DNA of 64,000 nucleotides from Mesostigma viride (Eukaryota; Streptophyta; Mesostigmatophyceae; Mesostigmatales; Mesostigmataceae). Positions 39,601 to 50,740 of the stretch are shown here, piece by piece. The stretch is from assembly GCA_009746045.1 (NCBI GenBank), contig RPFO01000132.1, positions 745,590 through 809,589 of the forward strand. The letters run 5' to 3'. Made by a program: the position numbers and the translations under genes. The notes under the pieces were generated by a model, which did not search any database, was not told the DNA's origin, and saw only the letters and a list, made by a program, of their open reading frames with translations. The first letter of the stretch is position 1; the number at the start of each line of letters is the position of its first letter.

Positions 39601-40015
39601 AGGACGAGACTCTCGTCCTCGGACCAATTTCACCTAGGTCTGCCACTACGCTGGCAAGGGGCGCCGACATGGCGCCGACCTTCCAAAGCATGCAGTCCAC
39701 ACAAGATCCTCGGGTCGACATCGACCCTCGCCTACAGAATCCACGCATGAGTACAATATCTCAACTAGCTATAAAGTACGCAGCGCGGCGCGACTGCACC
39801 GGCCCCTAGAAGATACACGCATACAACAACCTAGGCCCAAAATAACTGGTCCGAATCACCCAAACTGTCATAGTTCCATACAAAAGTCCTGACCAAGGGA
39901 CAATTCCCAAATTAAGTCCCGAAATGAGTCCCAAAGTCCTACGGACCATGACAACAAGTCAAACTACATAATTTATTCCATTGTTACGTCCGTCCAAAAG
40001 GGCCGGGACGTAACA
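36634..40015 (-). repeat. 5' LTR of Gypsy A, interrupted
   Basis: 36634-36891 plus 39606-40015 reconstitute a 668-bp LTR, the same length as 3952-4619, with differences at very few sites. A separate LTR element is inserted between them with an AGGAC duplication. Confidence 0.85.
36892..39600 (-). mobile_element. Small non-autonomous LTR element in Gypsy LTR
   Basis: LTRs 36892-37506 (615 bp) and 38971-39600 (630 bp), running TGTCAAAA…CCTGACA, flanked by AGGAC at 36887-36891 and 39601-39605. The right copy has a 15-bp insertion near 39151. The minus strand next to the right LTR reads TGGCATCGGAATGAG, a primer-site variant, and AAGGGGCA abuts the left LTR. The 1.46-kb interior has CTGGCTGCTGC-type repeats (37950-38270) and no retroviral domain. 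It is a TRIM/LARD-like parasite of other elements. Confidence 0.88.
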
Positions 40016-40420
40016 CCACCTTTCAGCCATGCAGCCACCTGCCATTGAACCCACCTACGCCTAGGCATCCCTTGAAGCATCTATAGCCTCCCACACTAGA
40101 CTTCCTGGGCAACCAACCAACCAACTAACCAACCAACCAACCAACCAACCAACCAACCAACCAACCAACCAACCAACCAACCAACCAGTCACCCAGCAAC
40201 ACAACCACCTAACCATGCACTCGACAACCCAATTACCGAACCACCTAACTACCCAACACCCAAACCAGCCAGGCATGAGCCCGCCCATTTGCCCTCGCAT
40301 GCATGCCCGCACCATCGCACCCCCCCATAAACGCCCCGCTCACCTTAGTAGCCAGCCACACGCCCAGCCAGCCACCTGCTCAACTCACGCATGAAGGCAA
40401 TATCAGCCATGCATCATGCA
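40016..40420. repeat. CCACC/CCAA satellite
   Basis: It includes about 19 CCAA units at 40111-40187 and resumes the composition of 3000-3951 on the other side of Gypsy A. Confidence 0.8.
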
Positions 40421-41150
40421 TGGCCTCACCTTGCATCACTTGCATTGCCTGGCTAATTTGCATGAGGCAGCTTCCATCTCGTTGTAAGCAATTGCAAAGG
40501 CATTTTCTTCATAGTAATGAATGAGAAACAACGTCGCAAACGTTCTCCTTTCCCTCTTTGAAACAGTATATAAATCAGAAAGACAAGGGCAAATATCTGG
40601 ACAAGGTGGCAATAACCACTGCATAATGCCCTTGAGAAAGTCTCTACCCTTTGAGAAGCTCTCTACCCTTTGAGAAGCTGCCTTGCCTTAGCAACGACTC
40701 TGAGACCTCTAGCTCGCTCACCTGACGCTTAATCTGCGCTTCTTTATGGCTGCCGGGAGATGCGAAGCGTGAGCCAGCGGGTCGTGGCGAGGTCGTCTGC
40801 CCGATCGACCCATCACATCTCGAAACCGCATTGCCGACTAATAAAAAATGATGACCCCCTTTGCCTTTTGTATCTAGCGTCAAAGGAACAATGAACTCGC
40901 TTGGAAAACACGGTCGCAAAGAGCTTTCTACAGGCATAATAAGCAATTTTCGCAGCTTTTACCGCACTTACTGCACATCCGGAAGACCATTAGCGACGTT
41001 TGCGCGGAATCTTGGGCACGCCATAATATGTCCTACTGGCTTATTGCCGCAGGCTGGGCAGTACAGGAAGGTCGGGCATAGCCTAAAGAGCTAATTATCT
41101 GACGACAAAGACATGTATTGTACGAAGCAAGAAACAGACGGCTTTCGCAT
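40421..41150. other. Unique stretch without recognised genes
   Basis: CTCTACCCTTTGAGAAG is tandemly repeated at about 40645-40680. No ORF with a recognisable domain is seen. Confidence 0.45.
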
Positions 41151-42216
41151 CACTAGGAAGTCAGATCTGAGATTTTTCTCAGGATCCTGAGTTTTGTTTG
41201 AGATTTTTCTCAGGATTTCTGAGATTTCTGAGATTTTTTGAGATTTCCTGATTGTTTTCTCAAGAAATCCTGAGAATCCTGAGAATCCTGAGAAAATTTG
41301 AGATTTTTTATCTTGATATTGAGATTTGGTCCTCAAATATCAGGACTTTCTCCTGAGAATCTTGAGAACTGCCTGAGATTTTTCTCGCCACACACTGAGA
41401 AACACTGAGAATCCTGAGAAAATCCTGAGATCCTGAGAAAAATGTCGGAACAACACGAAAAATCTCAAGATCTTGAGAATTAATTAATTAATTAATTAAT
41501 AAGCACGTGACTGCGTCACGTGGGTGCCAATACAGAGTAAAGGAACCTTCAACCCTATATACACAGCGAGAAGGAGGGAGGGCGCCCTAGCTTCTCTCAC
41601 TGCCGCAGGTGGGCAGGCCACAGAGCGCTCTCTCCACGGCATGGTGCCGGGGCGCAACACTGTGGGTGCAATACAACCAGTGCAATACCATAGGTAGGCT
41701 GACGCATAGAAGAACATGACGCATTGAAGATCTTGAGAAAACCCGCTGAATCAGAAAAGAATCAGGAAAATCGGGACACTGAGCATGGCACTTGAGAACT
41801 CTCAAGTGCATGAAGACAGGACACTTATGCATTATATGCGGATGCAGAAATGATGCAGTTGACACACATGTTCATTGGAAATAAAGAAATATAATGCATG
41901 GTCCGCCGGATTCTCCCGATTTCGGGCCTGCGCTGGCTGTCTCCTTGATAATGCAGTGCGACAAGCACACAACAAGTTACATTACAGGCATCATTGCCAG
42001 AAATATAATCAATGCCACTCCTCATCAGTGTATGCAGCACTGTCAGAGTTGTCCGCATAATTTACTACAGCACGCTGCCTCTCACTTCTCCTTTGTGAGG
42101 GAATGCATGCCTCACCGTTGCTGCTGAACGACGAAACTCTAGCTATGTCATCAGGGCTCGATGCGCTGCCACTACCCGCTGCCATGGACTTGCCAGCAGT
42201 GCGGCTCTTACCACGC

Positions 42217-42605
42217 GAGCGGTTTGGAGGTGCAGCGGCTGTGTGTTGTTCTACCAAACGACTTTGAGAAATATGTGCCTACTCCATGGCCCCACGTGAG
42301 CACGTGCAAAACTCAAGCTAGGTATTGAAGAGGCCGCTATCAGCTCACATCAATCGGAGCACTACAGAACAGCATCGGGGCAACTACAGAACAGCAACCC
42401 GCGACCTTCAACCATCTTTACGTCATCGCAGCTCCGTCCGGAGTCATGGTTCATGGCGGCAAAGACGGGGTTCGGTATAGGCGCAGCATCACTTACATTC
42501 TGCAAGAGCCTCCGCTACTTGCCCCGATGGGGCCATGGAGTAGGCACATATTTCTCAAAGTCGTTTGGTAGAGCCACACACAGCCGCTGCACTACCAAAC
42601 CGCTT
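42217..42605. repeat. 78-bp inverted repeat with 233-bp loop
   Basis: Arms 42217-42294 and 42528-42605 are complementary with only a few mismatches (shared core ACGACTTTGAGAAATATGTG). The transcript would form a long hairpin. It could be a MITE remnant or a small-RNA precursor. Confidence 0.75.
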
Positions 42606-43072
42606 GAAGGCGGGTCAGAGCTAGTGATATACTATCTGAGCAAGTGACTTGACTAGTGCGAATCCCAAAGTGGAAATGCCGTGTCTATTCCGGCCTAATA
42701 TGGCTGATGAAGGCGTTTATGGAATGGTGCGGCTAGGTGCAGGGTTGCGTTGCCTAACATGGCTGCTGAAGGCGTTCATGGGTGCGGCTAGGTGCAGGGT
42801 CGCGTTGCCTAATCGCAACCTTTCTTAATTTTTCGCTCGTTGGACCAACGGTCTACCAGGTAACGGTTAAGAGAGGTAGGGCGCGAAGTTGAAAGTTTGG
42901 AATGTCACTGTCGTCATGCGGCTATTTCACGGCGCCATAACGGCCTTTATTTCAGTTATGTTCAGTTCAGGTTATTCCCACGCCGGTTCCCTAGCCAGCT
43001 TGCCCGTACCGGCTTCGGAATAAACGGATGCCGGCACCGTATCCTTGTTCCATTTTTTAACAGGCATGGGTA

Positions 43073-45544
43073 CAGTTAGGTGAAATAGTGCCGGAACCTT
43101 TTTGCCGTTGGGGCAAATCGGTCCGGAACACTATTTTGCCCGGATTCACCACTTCCGAGCACCTAAGTTAAGGGGTCCGGACGGACCTGAACCCCCCCAA
43201 ATTGAATACACATGTTTTGCACTCAATACCCATTCTGGCAATGCAAATTATGATGGGGGGCCATAAATATGACCCTTGGGCATGCATCTGGCTACTTTTT
43301 GAGTTCAAGGTCCATCACCATACATGTGCACGGAGCTATTTTTAGCGCGCACACCCCCTAAAAGCACGGATTGCCTAGGACAACCCCCCCACACTTGTGG
43401 ACCAAACACCTCATTTTTGTCAAATCCCCACCCAGACCAAAGAATGGAGCTAATTTGCAGCACCAAAATGGCACGTCTGGGCATACTTATGCAGTTTACC
43501 GAAAAATACGTCTTTTTTGTGACTAAAAAAAAAAAATCAAATCAAATACGCATGGGTTGGGCCCAGGGAGACAAAAATAACTTCCACAGGGTGGGAATAT
43601 CAATGGGACCAATTTTCAGCTCATTCTGACCACGTATGTGAACAGTTATGTTCTGTTGTATGAAAAAAAAAAATGCACGAAAATACGGTTTTATGCCAAA
43701 TGGCTGCACCAATCACAACCTTGCCCACCACAGTGTGGGCCAAACAAGGTGCCAGCAAGTTATTTATCATGCAAACTATCTTGGAATCAAAATTCAGGTC
43801 ATTCTGAGCTAGACTGATGGCATAAACTAGTGTCCTCAACTGCCACCCCTCAACCCTAGTATAGACTGGCATGAGCTCAAACATAACCCTTTTCATCACC
43901 TGCCCACCACAAATCATCAGAATCCTAACATAGACGGCTGCCAATTGAGTTATACAAACAGCCACCAAATGCAGGATCAAGCTGAGCATGAGCCTTGAGT
44001 ACTAGAGAGGTCATTCATAGCATGCAGCACCACACTATGGTAGCATAGTTGGCAATCTTCATTGGTAATAACAGAAATGTTTAGAGGCCCAAGCAACGTT
44101 CAATAGCAACAGAAACATGTGGGATTAGATGGGTGACTCGTACATGCTAGCCACACCCCACACCTCACCATGGTTGTAAACCATGCTCAACAATAAGGTG
44201 CATAAACAGCATGCTCATATACACGTGCTATGCTGACTTAGAGTAGAGGATGATGCCTCAATCAACCAGCAATAATAACACAATGTTCTAACCCTGCAGG
44301 TTCACATCACCCCGTTCAAAAACCAACCAACAAAACAGAACTGTAAGCGCAAACACGAAATACAGCAGAGCCATAAGAGAAATGGCTTGCAGCCATCCTC
44401 ATAAGCATGGCTAGCATCCTTGAGAGCACATTGATTGTGATGCATAGTGGCTGTGATCCACAAATCTAAAGAGAACACACACGTAAGCATAGCTTACACA
44501 TATACAAAGCATGGCCAGCAAGAGAAGTATAGCCACCTTGTTTCCCAGCACGTTGAGACGCACGGTTCATATGCTCGCCAGCTTGTTGCATGCCGCCCTC
44601 GAGGCATGCCGGGGTACGTGTTGAATATGCAATATAAGCACTCTGCCATCCAAATCCTTCCATATATCATTACATTAACGTAGCAGCTTACCTTGATATT
44701 AACCAAATCAATCCTAGACAGGATTTCAGAGCTTGCCACGCATAACGTAAGCGAATCGGTTGAAAGCTGCCGGAAAACTAGAGACGTGCATGCAGCAAGC
44801 GGCGAACAAAACAACGCACCCTTCCAGGAAACCGTGCTGAAAGCTTAGAATAAAGGGATTTCTAAACGCAATAGACTTCGGGGGTAACCACTGGATAATA
44901 GACGTACAATGGCATGCTATCTTTCCTGACAAGGCGCGCAAGAAATGCCAGCCACCCATGGACGGGTTGACAGCGCATAAAGCAGGACCTGGCGTTTTCT
45001 TTCCGAAAATGACGAGGAAAAGTGATAAAATAAAAGGTTCTTTGACATGTTCAATCTCCCCGTTAATGAACGTTGCTTTCTGCATCGCTAGGGACTAAGA
45101 ACCTTTGTAATTATCGCTGTAGGCATGTATTGCTGCTTATTCGTTGCGGCAAGATTTCCGGGCCAGACCCCCTCGCAAACGCGGATGAAAAATGGCATCG
45201 ATCTCGTCAATAATGCATCTTCGGCTACGCAAGATCATGATGAAACTTTGATTTGACGCATCTGCATAATTTTCTGCGGTCTTATTGCCATATTACTGCA
45301 TTTATTACCTAACGCACGTCGCCATGGCCAACTTGGCGCAAGGGTTACGCGCATCGTGCACCACAATTTCACGTGACGGGTACCGGCGCGAATTTTTTGG
45401 CGCGAAATAATTCCGGTCCGTCCGGACCCCACTAGGTCGGCCGAATTAACTTAGGTGCTCGGAAGTGGTGAATCCGGGCAAAATAGTGTTCCGGACCGAT
45501 TTGCCCCAACGGCAAAAAGGTTCCGGCACTATGTCACCTAACTG
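43073..45544. mobile_element. Non-autonomous TIR transposon
   Basis: Inverted ends of about 105-125 bp start CAGTTAGGTGA and include GTGCCGGAACCTTTTTGCCG. They are flanked by GTA on both sides (43070-43072, 45545-45547). The right arm carries an extra 15 bp near 45437. There is no transposase. The 3-bp duplication and CAG/CTG ends fit a CACTA- or Harbinger-type transposase acting in trans. Poly-A runs lie at 43525 and 43662. Confidence 0.8.
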
Positions 45545-46888
45545 GTACTACTTCTCTAAAGCCCGAACTACGAGCTCTTTTGTAGAATGTTCTCACTGCC
45601 TATTTGCTTTAGTGACTTTGCGTTAATAATTGTCGGCTGTCAGTCTGTCAGCCAACAATCAGAAATCGTTGTCGCACTTTATAACCTGCTCCAATGGTTG
45701 TCCGGCAAAGGCAGGACCAAGCGTTTTTTAGGGTCTGGCATGCAGGACGGCAATTTTTGAAATGCCTGTGGCCGGCTTTCATTGGTGAATACTAGTTACT
45801 GTACCTGTAAATTTATCGGCAGTTTGCGGCTCCGACCGTTCTAAAAGGCTTTGAGACGAGTAGTAACCAGTGGAAAGGTAAGCTGTCATGACAATACGGA
45901 AGATCGCTTGGCTGGAATCACTCGAGACATTCCGCCTGCCGCTGGCTACGGATGTGACCTTTCGCAAGTCGCAACCTTTTTTTTTGCGCAAAATTCAAAA
46001 AAACGTTTGACGTAGCCGTTGTTCGCAGGCAAGTCCATGCTTAACAGACTGTCAGAGTCAGTGCTGGGGCTAGCGGGCAGTGAGGGCACATACACGCTAG
46101 CTCGAGCGATGGGGCAACCGAGTTCCATACGTAACCTATGAATGCAACACCGAATAACAAGCGCTGCAGCTGTCCGCTACTAAATGCGGTGATTTCTGTA
46201 GCAAACGCGGCGTATCAGTATGGATGTCGGTAGGTGCACGGTACACTAGGTATGGCCTTGAAGATAGCAGGCTGTGGTATACATCATGCAGTTCTTTACG
46301 CTTGCACGATCAGGACCTCTGGAGCCTGCCAAGGACTTCAACCACTAAGGTCAGCGAAGTTTCGTCGTATGGTTTGACGTCTTTACAGTTAGCATGCCTG
46401 CCGTGCTCATGCGTAGGCCATTTCGTTGCGGGTAAAGCTGGCCATCTTTCTCAGAGCTATTAGTGTGTTTTCTCTGAATGTTTTCATTACCATGGCCTTT
46501 TTGCGCTCAGCATCTTATGCATGTATGCTTCTATGTTGCCGTTTCCCCTTCAATTTTGCGCGTGTATTGCGGGTGACCGACGCCGTCCAGCTGGCATGAT
46601 GCCCACGCGCGAATGGCAGAGACTGGCTCTTGCTCGAGACCTGTGGTAAGTAGCTGCTACCATCACATTCCTAGAGTCGATACTATTGTCGTCCGCGTTG
46701 ATCTGTCTGCGGCCTTGCTAGAATGCATGCTCTTTCTAACTCCCTTTACATGACTTTTTTGCAATGCTCCTCTTACATTTAGCAAGATGTGCGTGGCATT
46801 TTCCCCATGGTGCCAGTCTTTGCTGTCGACAACCAGAACCTGGCCTTTTGCAATTTAATATCCCATCTGCTGAATCTTCTATTAATTA

Positions 46889-49625
46889 AGTTAGCATTTT
46901 GGGCAACCAATATGCTAAGTGGATACAGTTTGGAAAAACCTTTCCAACGCCGTGCTGACCGCCTGAAACAGACAAGGGACGAGAAAGATATCAAGTCCCG
47001 AAGTCCTAGCCATCCGTGGCCGACTAGGGTGCAGTCCTCTGGTGTAGTGGACAGGACACGTGGCAGGCCGTGCCTGCACAGGCTTAGCCTGTCTATCACG
47101 TGACTGTGGTCCACGTAGACCAGGAGGAGCAGCAGCCTGTGACTAGTAGGGTACTGGCACTGGCACAAGGCTGCAAGGATACTAGGCCTTGCAGGCTTGT
47201 GACAGGTCCTGTACTTCCTAGGTTGCAGAGTCTAGGCAAATCCAGTACGTCCTGGCTCTGCACTGATGCCAGTGGACGTTGTGGATTTGCTTGCACGCCT
47301 GCACGTGCCTCGTCATGCCGATGGGAACGAGGAACAACGCAAAGGATATAGCTTGGTCATGGGGGGATGACCAGCTATCTCGGAAAGCACGAACCGTGGG
47401 TGCCACCTTGGTCGTGGAAATGCCCATTGTGGTCGTGGCCTGGTGAACAGATTTAAGGTTGCTGCCTTGCAACATTGGCTAAGACGCGCTGTGAAAGACC
47501 AAGAGCTCACATACGTTGGGAGCTCTTTCTAACTCGTATTATTGGGAAAGGCTGGCCAAGGCGGGCGCCATAAGAACGGGCGCCTGTGATAACTGTGAAA
47601 GATCAGGAACTCACAATAATACGTTCTTGGCATCCTTTAATCCCAGCCATTGGACTAGGTAATGTGCCTTGACTTTAATCTAACACCAAGTTCCCAAGGA
47701 AAGGTTGGGAGCTGACCAAGGGGTCAGGGGATAACCTGGGGTGACCTCTGATTCACTGGCCAGTACACCTAACCTGGTCCAAGGGCAGATAAGTTGTTAC
47801 CCAGAGGAGGCAGGAACCTGGGCCCTCAAAGGTCTGATCAACCTCAAGGGACCAAGCGGTCTGTGGCTGAGTGGGCACAAGCAAGGTTAGGCTGGTTTCA
47901 AGCTGGTCCAGCTCCAAAAGAAGAAAGGGTTGGAGTTAGCATTTTGGGCAACCAATATGCTAAGTGGATACAGTTTGGAAAAACCTTTCCAACGCCGTGC
48001 TGACCGCCTGAAACAGACAAGGGACGAGAAAGATATCAAGTCCCGAAGTCCTAGCCATCCGTGGCCGACTAGGGTGCAGTCCTCTGGTGTAGTGGACAGG
48101 ACACGTGGCAGGCCGTGCCTGCACAGGCTTAGCCTGTCTATCACGTGACTGTGGTCCACGTAGACCAGGAGGAGCAGCAGCCTGTGACTAGTAGGGTACT
48201 GGCACTGGCACAAGGCTGCAAGGATACTAGGCCTTGCAGGCTTGTGACAGGTCCTGTACTTCCTAGGTTGCAGAGTCTAGGCAAATCCAGTACGTCCTGG
48301 CTCTGCACTGATGCCAGTGGACGTTGTGGATTTGCTTGCACGCCTGCACGTGCCTCGTCATGCCGATGGGAACGAGGAACAACGCAAAGGATATAGCTTG
48401 GTCATGGGGGGATGACCAGCTATCTCGGAAAGCACGAACCGTGGGTGCCACCTTGGTCGTGGAAATGCCCATTGTGGTCGTGGCCTGGTGAACAGATTTA
48501 AGGTTGCTGCCTTGCAACATTGGCTAAGACGCGCTGTGAAAGACCAAGAGCTCACATACGTTGGGAGCTCTTTCTAACTCGTATTATTGGGAAAGGCTGG
48601 CCAAGGCGGGCGCCATAAGAACGGGCGCCTGTGATAACTGTGAAAGATCAGGAACTCACAATAATACGTTCTTGGCATCCTTTAATCCCAGCCATTGGAC
48701 TAGGTAATGTGCCTTGACTTTAATCTAACACCAAGTTCCCAAGGAAAGGTTGGGAGCTGACCAAGGGGTCAGGGGATAACCTGGGGTGACCTCTGATTCA
48801 CTGGCCAGTACACCTAACCTGGTCCAAGGGCAGATAAGTTGTTACCCAGAGGAGGCAGGAACCTGGGCCCTCAAAGGTCTGATCAACCTCAAGGGACCAA
48901 GCGGTCTGTGGCTGAGTGGGCACAAGCAAGGTTAGGCTGGTTTCAAGCTGGTCCAGCTCCAAAAGAAGAAAGGGTTGGAGTTAGCATTTTGGGCAACCAA
49001 TATGCTAAGTGGATACAGTTTGGAAAAACCTTTCCAACGCCGTGCTGACCGCCTGAAACAGACAAGGGACGAGAAAGATATCAAGTCCCGAAGTCCTAGC
49101 CATCCGTGGCCGACTAGGGTGCAGTCCTCTGGTGTAGTGGACAGGACACGTGGCAGGCCGTGCCTGCACAGGCTTAGCCTGTCTATCACGTGACTGTGGT
49201 CCACGTAGACCAGGAGGAGCAGCAGCCTGTGACTAGTAGGGTACTGGCACTGGCACAAGGCTGCAAGGATACTAGGCCTTGCAGGCTTGTGACAGGTCCT
49301 GTACTTCCTAGGTTGCAGAGTCTAGGCAAATCCAGTACGTCCTGGCTCTGCACTGATGCCAGTGGACGTTGTGGATTTGCTTGCACGCCTGCACGTGCCT
49401 CGTCATGCCGATGGGAACGAGGAACAACGCAAAGGATATAGCTTGGTCATGGGGGGGATGACCAGCTATCTCGGAAAGCACGAACCGTGGGTGCCACCTT
49501 GGTCGTGGAAATGCCCATTGTGGTCGTGGCCTGGTGAACAGATTTAAGGTTGCTGCCTTGCAACATTGGCTAAGACGCGCTGTGAAAGACCAAGAGCTCA
49601 CATACGTTGGGAGCTCTTTCTAACT
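46889..49625 (+). mobile_element. Three-LTR tandem retroelement (1,045-bp period)
   Basis: A 646-bp unit occurs three times (46889-47534, 47934-48579, 48979-49625), separated by two copies of a 400-bp spacer. Each unit begins AGTTAG and ends CTAACT, and AATTA flanks the whole array (46884-46888, 49626-49630). The purine-rich AAAAGAAGAAAGGG before the second and third units looks like a polypurine tract. This is the layout LTR-int-LTR-int-LTR known from tandem TRIM elements. Copies are almost identical, and the ORFs in them are repeats of each other. Confidence 0.75.
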
Positions 49626-49630
49626 AATTA

Positions 49631-50370
49631 CCTTCTGATCGTTATTACCATCGTTTTCTTCGTGGTTCTCCAAGCTTAGTTTCTTATAGTGACATGAAGG
49701 TTAGCCACCATACCTGGGTTCTAGGTTCGGTGTGACTATACTTTAAATGCTGTTCCTGCCAGAATCAGCCCTTTAATAGAAATTTAGTCTAGTTACCCTG
49801 GAGCTTCACAGTTAATAACAAACGTGTTTTCCCTTTTTCAATGCATCGGTCATATGCAATGTCGTGGTTTCTTGGTCTTGCACATCTCAATAATGGCGGT
49901 GCTAGCTAGGCTTTCACTTGGGTCACCCTTTCAATGTTTTGTGCCAGTCAGAAGTATCTTTTTTTATGCCGAGCATGATGTTGTTTGCTATGCCTTTGGT
50001 CTGGTTAGGTGTACATGTGCACATGCTGCAGCCCAGCGTTTCTAATCATGGTCCTGTTTAATGCTGTTTTTCCCCCTTCCTGGTTTATGCGTGCAGGTAA
50101 ATGTGCAACGAAGCACAGTTGGGCAGAGTAAATGAAGAACCAAATGATCGATCTACAGGATCTGCCAAACGATGAAGAAACAATCCTCTTTTTGTTGTGA
50201 TTTATTTTTTGCCTATATGAATAAAAGATTTTTTAAATAATATTTGTCAATGTAATGAATGCACTGATTGTCTAGTCATGCCCCTGTTGTAAACATCTTT
50301 CATTTTTGTATCTGACGGTCCCTGATGATAACCCCATTTTTTGGTCCCAGAATGGCAGGAGAATTCGCCT
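49631..50370. other. CACTA-like element interior
   Basis: AT-rich. No recognisable protein. Subterminal repeats begin near 50375. Confidence 0.4.
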
Positions 50371-50740
50371 GTGCATGCTCTTGAGATTCTTGAGATTCTA
50401 CTCGTTTTTTTGTCCTGAGATTTTCACTACAAAGCCAAAATCTCAAGACCTGAGTTTTTCGGTTGAAAATATTGAGATGTTTTTCACCAGAAATCTTGAG
50501 ATTTTTTTCACCAGAAATCTCAGGACCCGAGACTTAATTGCGCACTTACCAGATTTTCTCAAGACGAAATATCAAGACAATCTCAGGACAATCTCAGGAA
50601 AACTCAAGATCAATCTCAAGACATTCTCAAGACATTCTCAAGACATCTCAGAATTTCTCAAGATTATTGTAGGTAAATCTCAAAAAAACTCAGGACAATC
50701 TCAAGAAATCTCAGTGCGAATTTCCGCCGACTTCCTAGTG

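Larger units (their letters stand above)
3952..40015 (-). mobile_element. Gypsy-type LTR retrotransposon A hosting the provirus
   Basis: Two LTRs of 668 bp each lie at 3952-4619 and 36634-40015 (the right one counted without its own nested insert and one target-site copy). They begin TGTTACGTCCC and end GGGACGTAACA, differ at very few positions, and are flanked by CCACC at 3947-3951 and 40016-40020. Just inside the left LTR a C-run (4620-4634) reads as a polypurine tract on the minus strand. Just inside the right LTR the minus strand reads TGGTTATCGGAGG, a primer site like those of initiator-Met tRNA. Both place the element on the minus strand. It keeps gag (8929-10985), protease (7994-8377) and a leader relic (35738-35905); reverse transcriptase and integrase are not recognisable. 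Caveat: the flanking satellite is itself CCACC-rich, so the 5-bp match is weak on its own. Confidence 0.75.
41151..50740. mobile_element. CACTA-like DNA transposon, 9.6 kb, with nested insertions
   Basis: The ends are perfect 12-bp inverted repeats, CACTAGGAAGTC at 41151-41162 and its complement at 50729-50740. Each is followed for about 330 bp by subterminal repeats built on TGAGATTTTCTCAGGA/CTTGAGA, in opposite orientation at the two ends. CACTA termini plus short subterminal motifs define the EnSpm/CACTA group. No transposase is visible. Two other elements (43073-45544 and 46889-49625) lie inside. The 3-bp flanks (CAT, ACC) do not match, so one end may have changed since insertion. Confidence 0.7.

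Noticed and set aside
43621-43989. 122-codon minus-strand ORF in the TIR element as transposase
   Set aside because: No catalytic pattern; low-complexity A-runs and many Cys/Ile suggest a chance frame.
47100-49441. Recurring 65-108-codon ORFs
   Set aside because: Repeat copies inside the 1,045-bp tandem array, in several overlapping frames, without domain or codon pattern.
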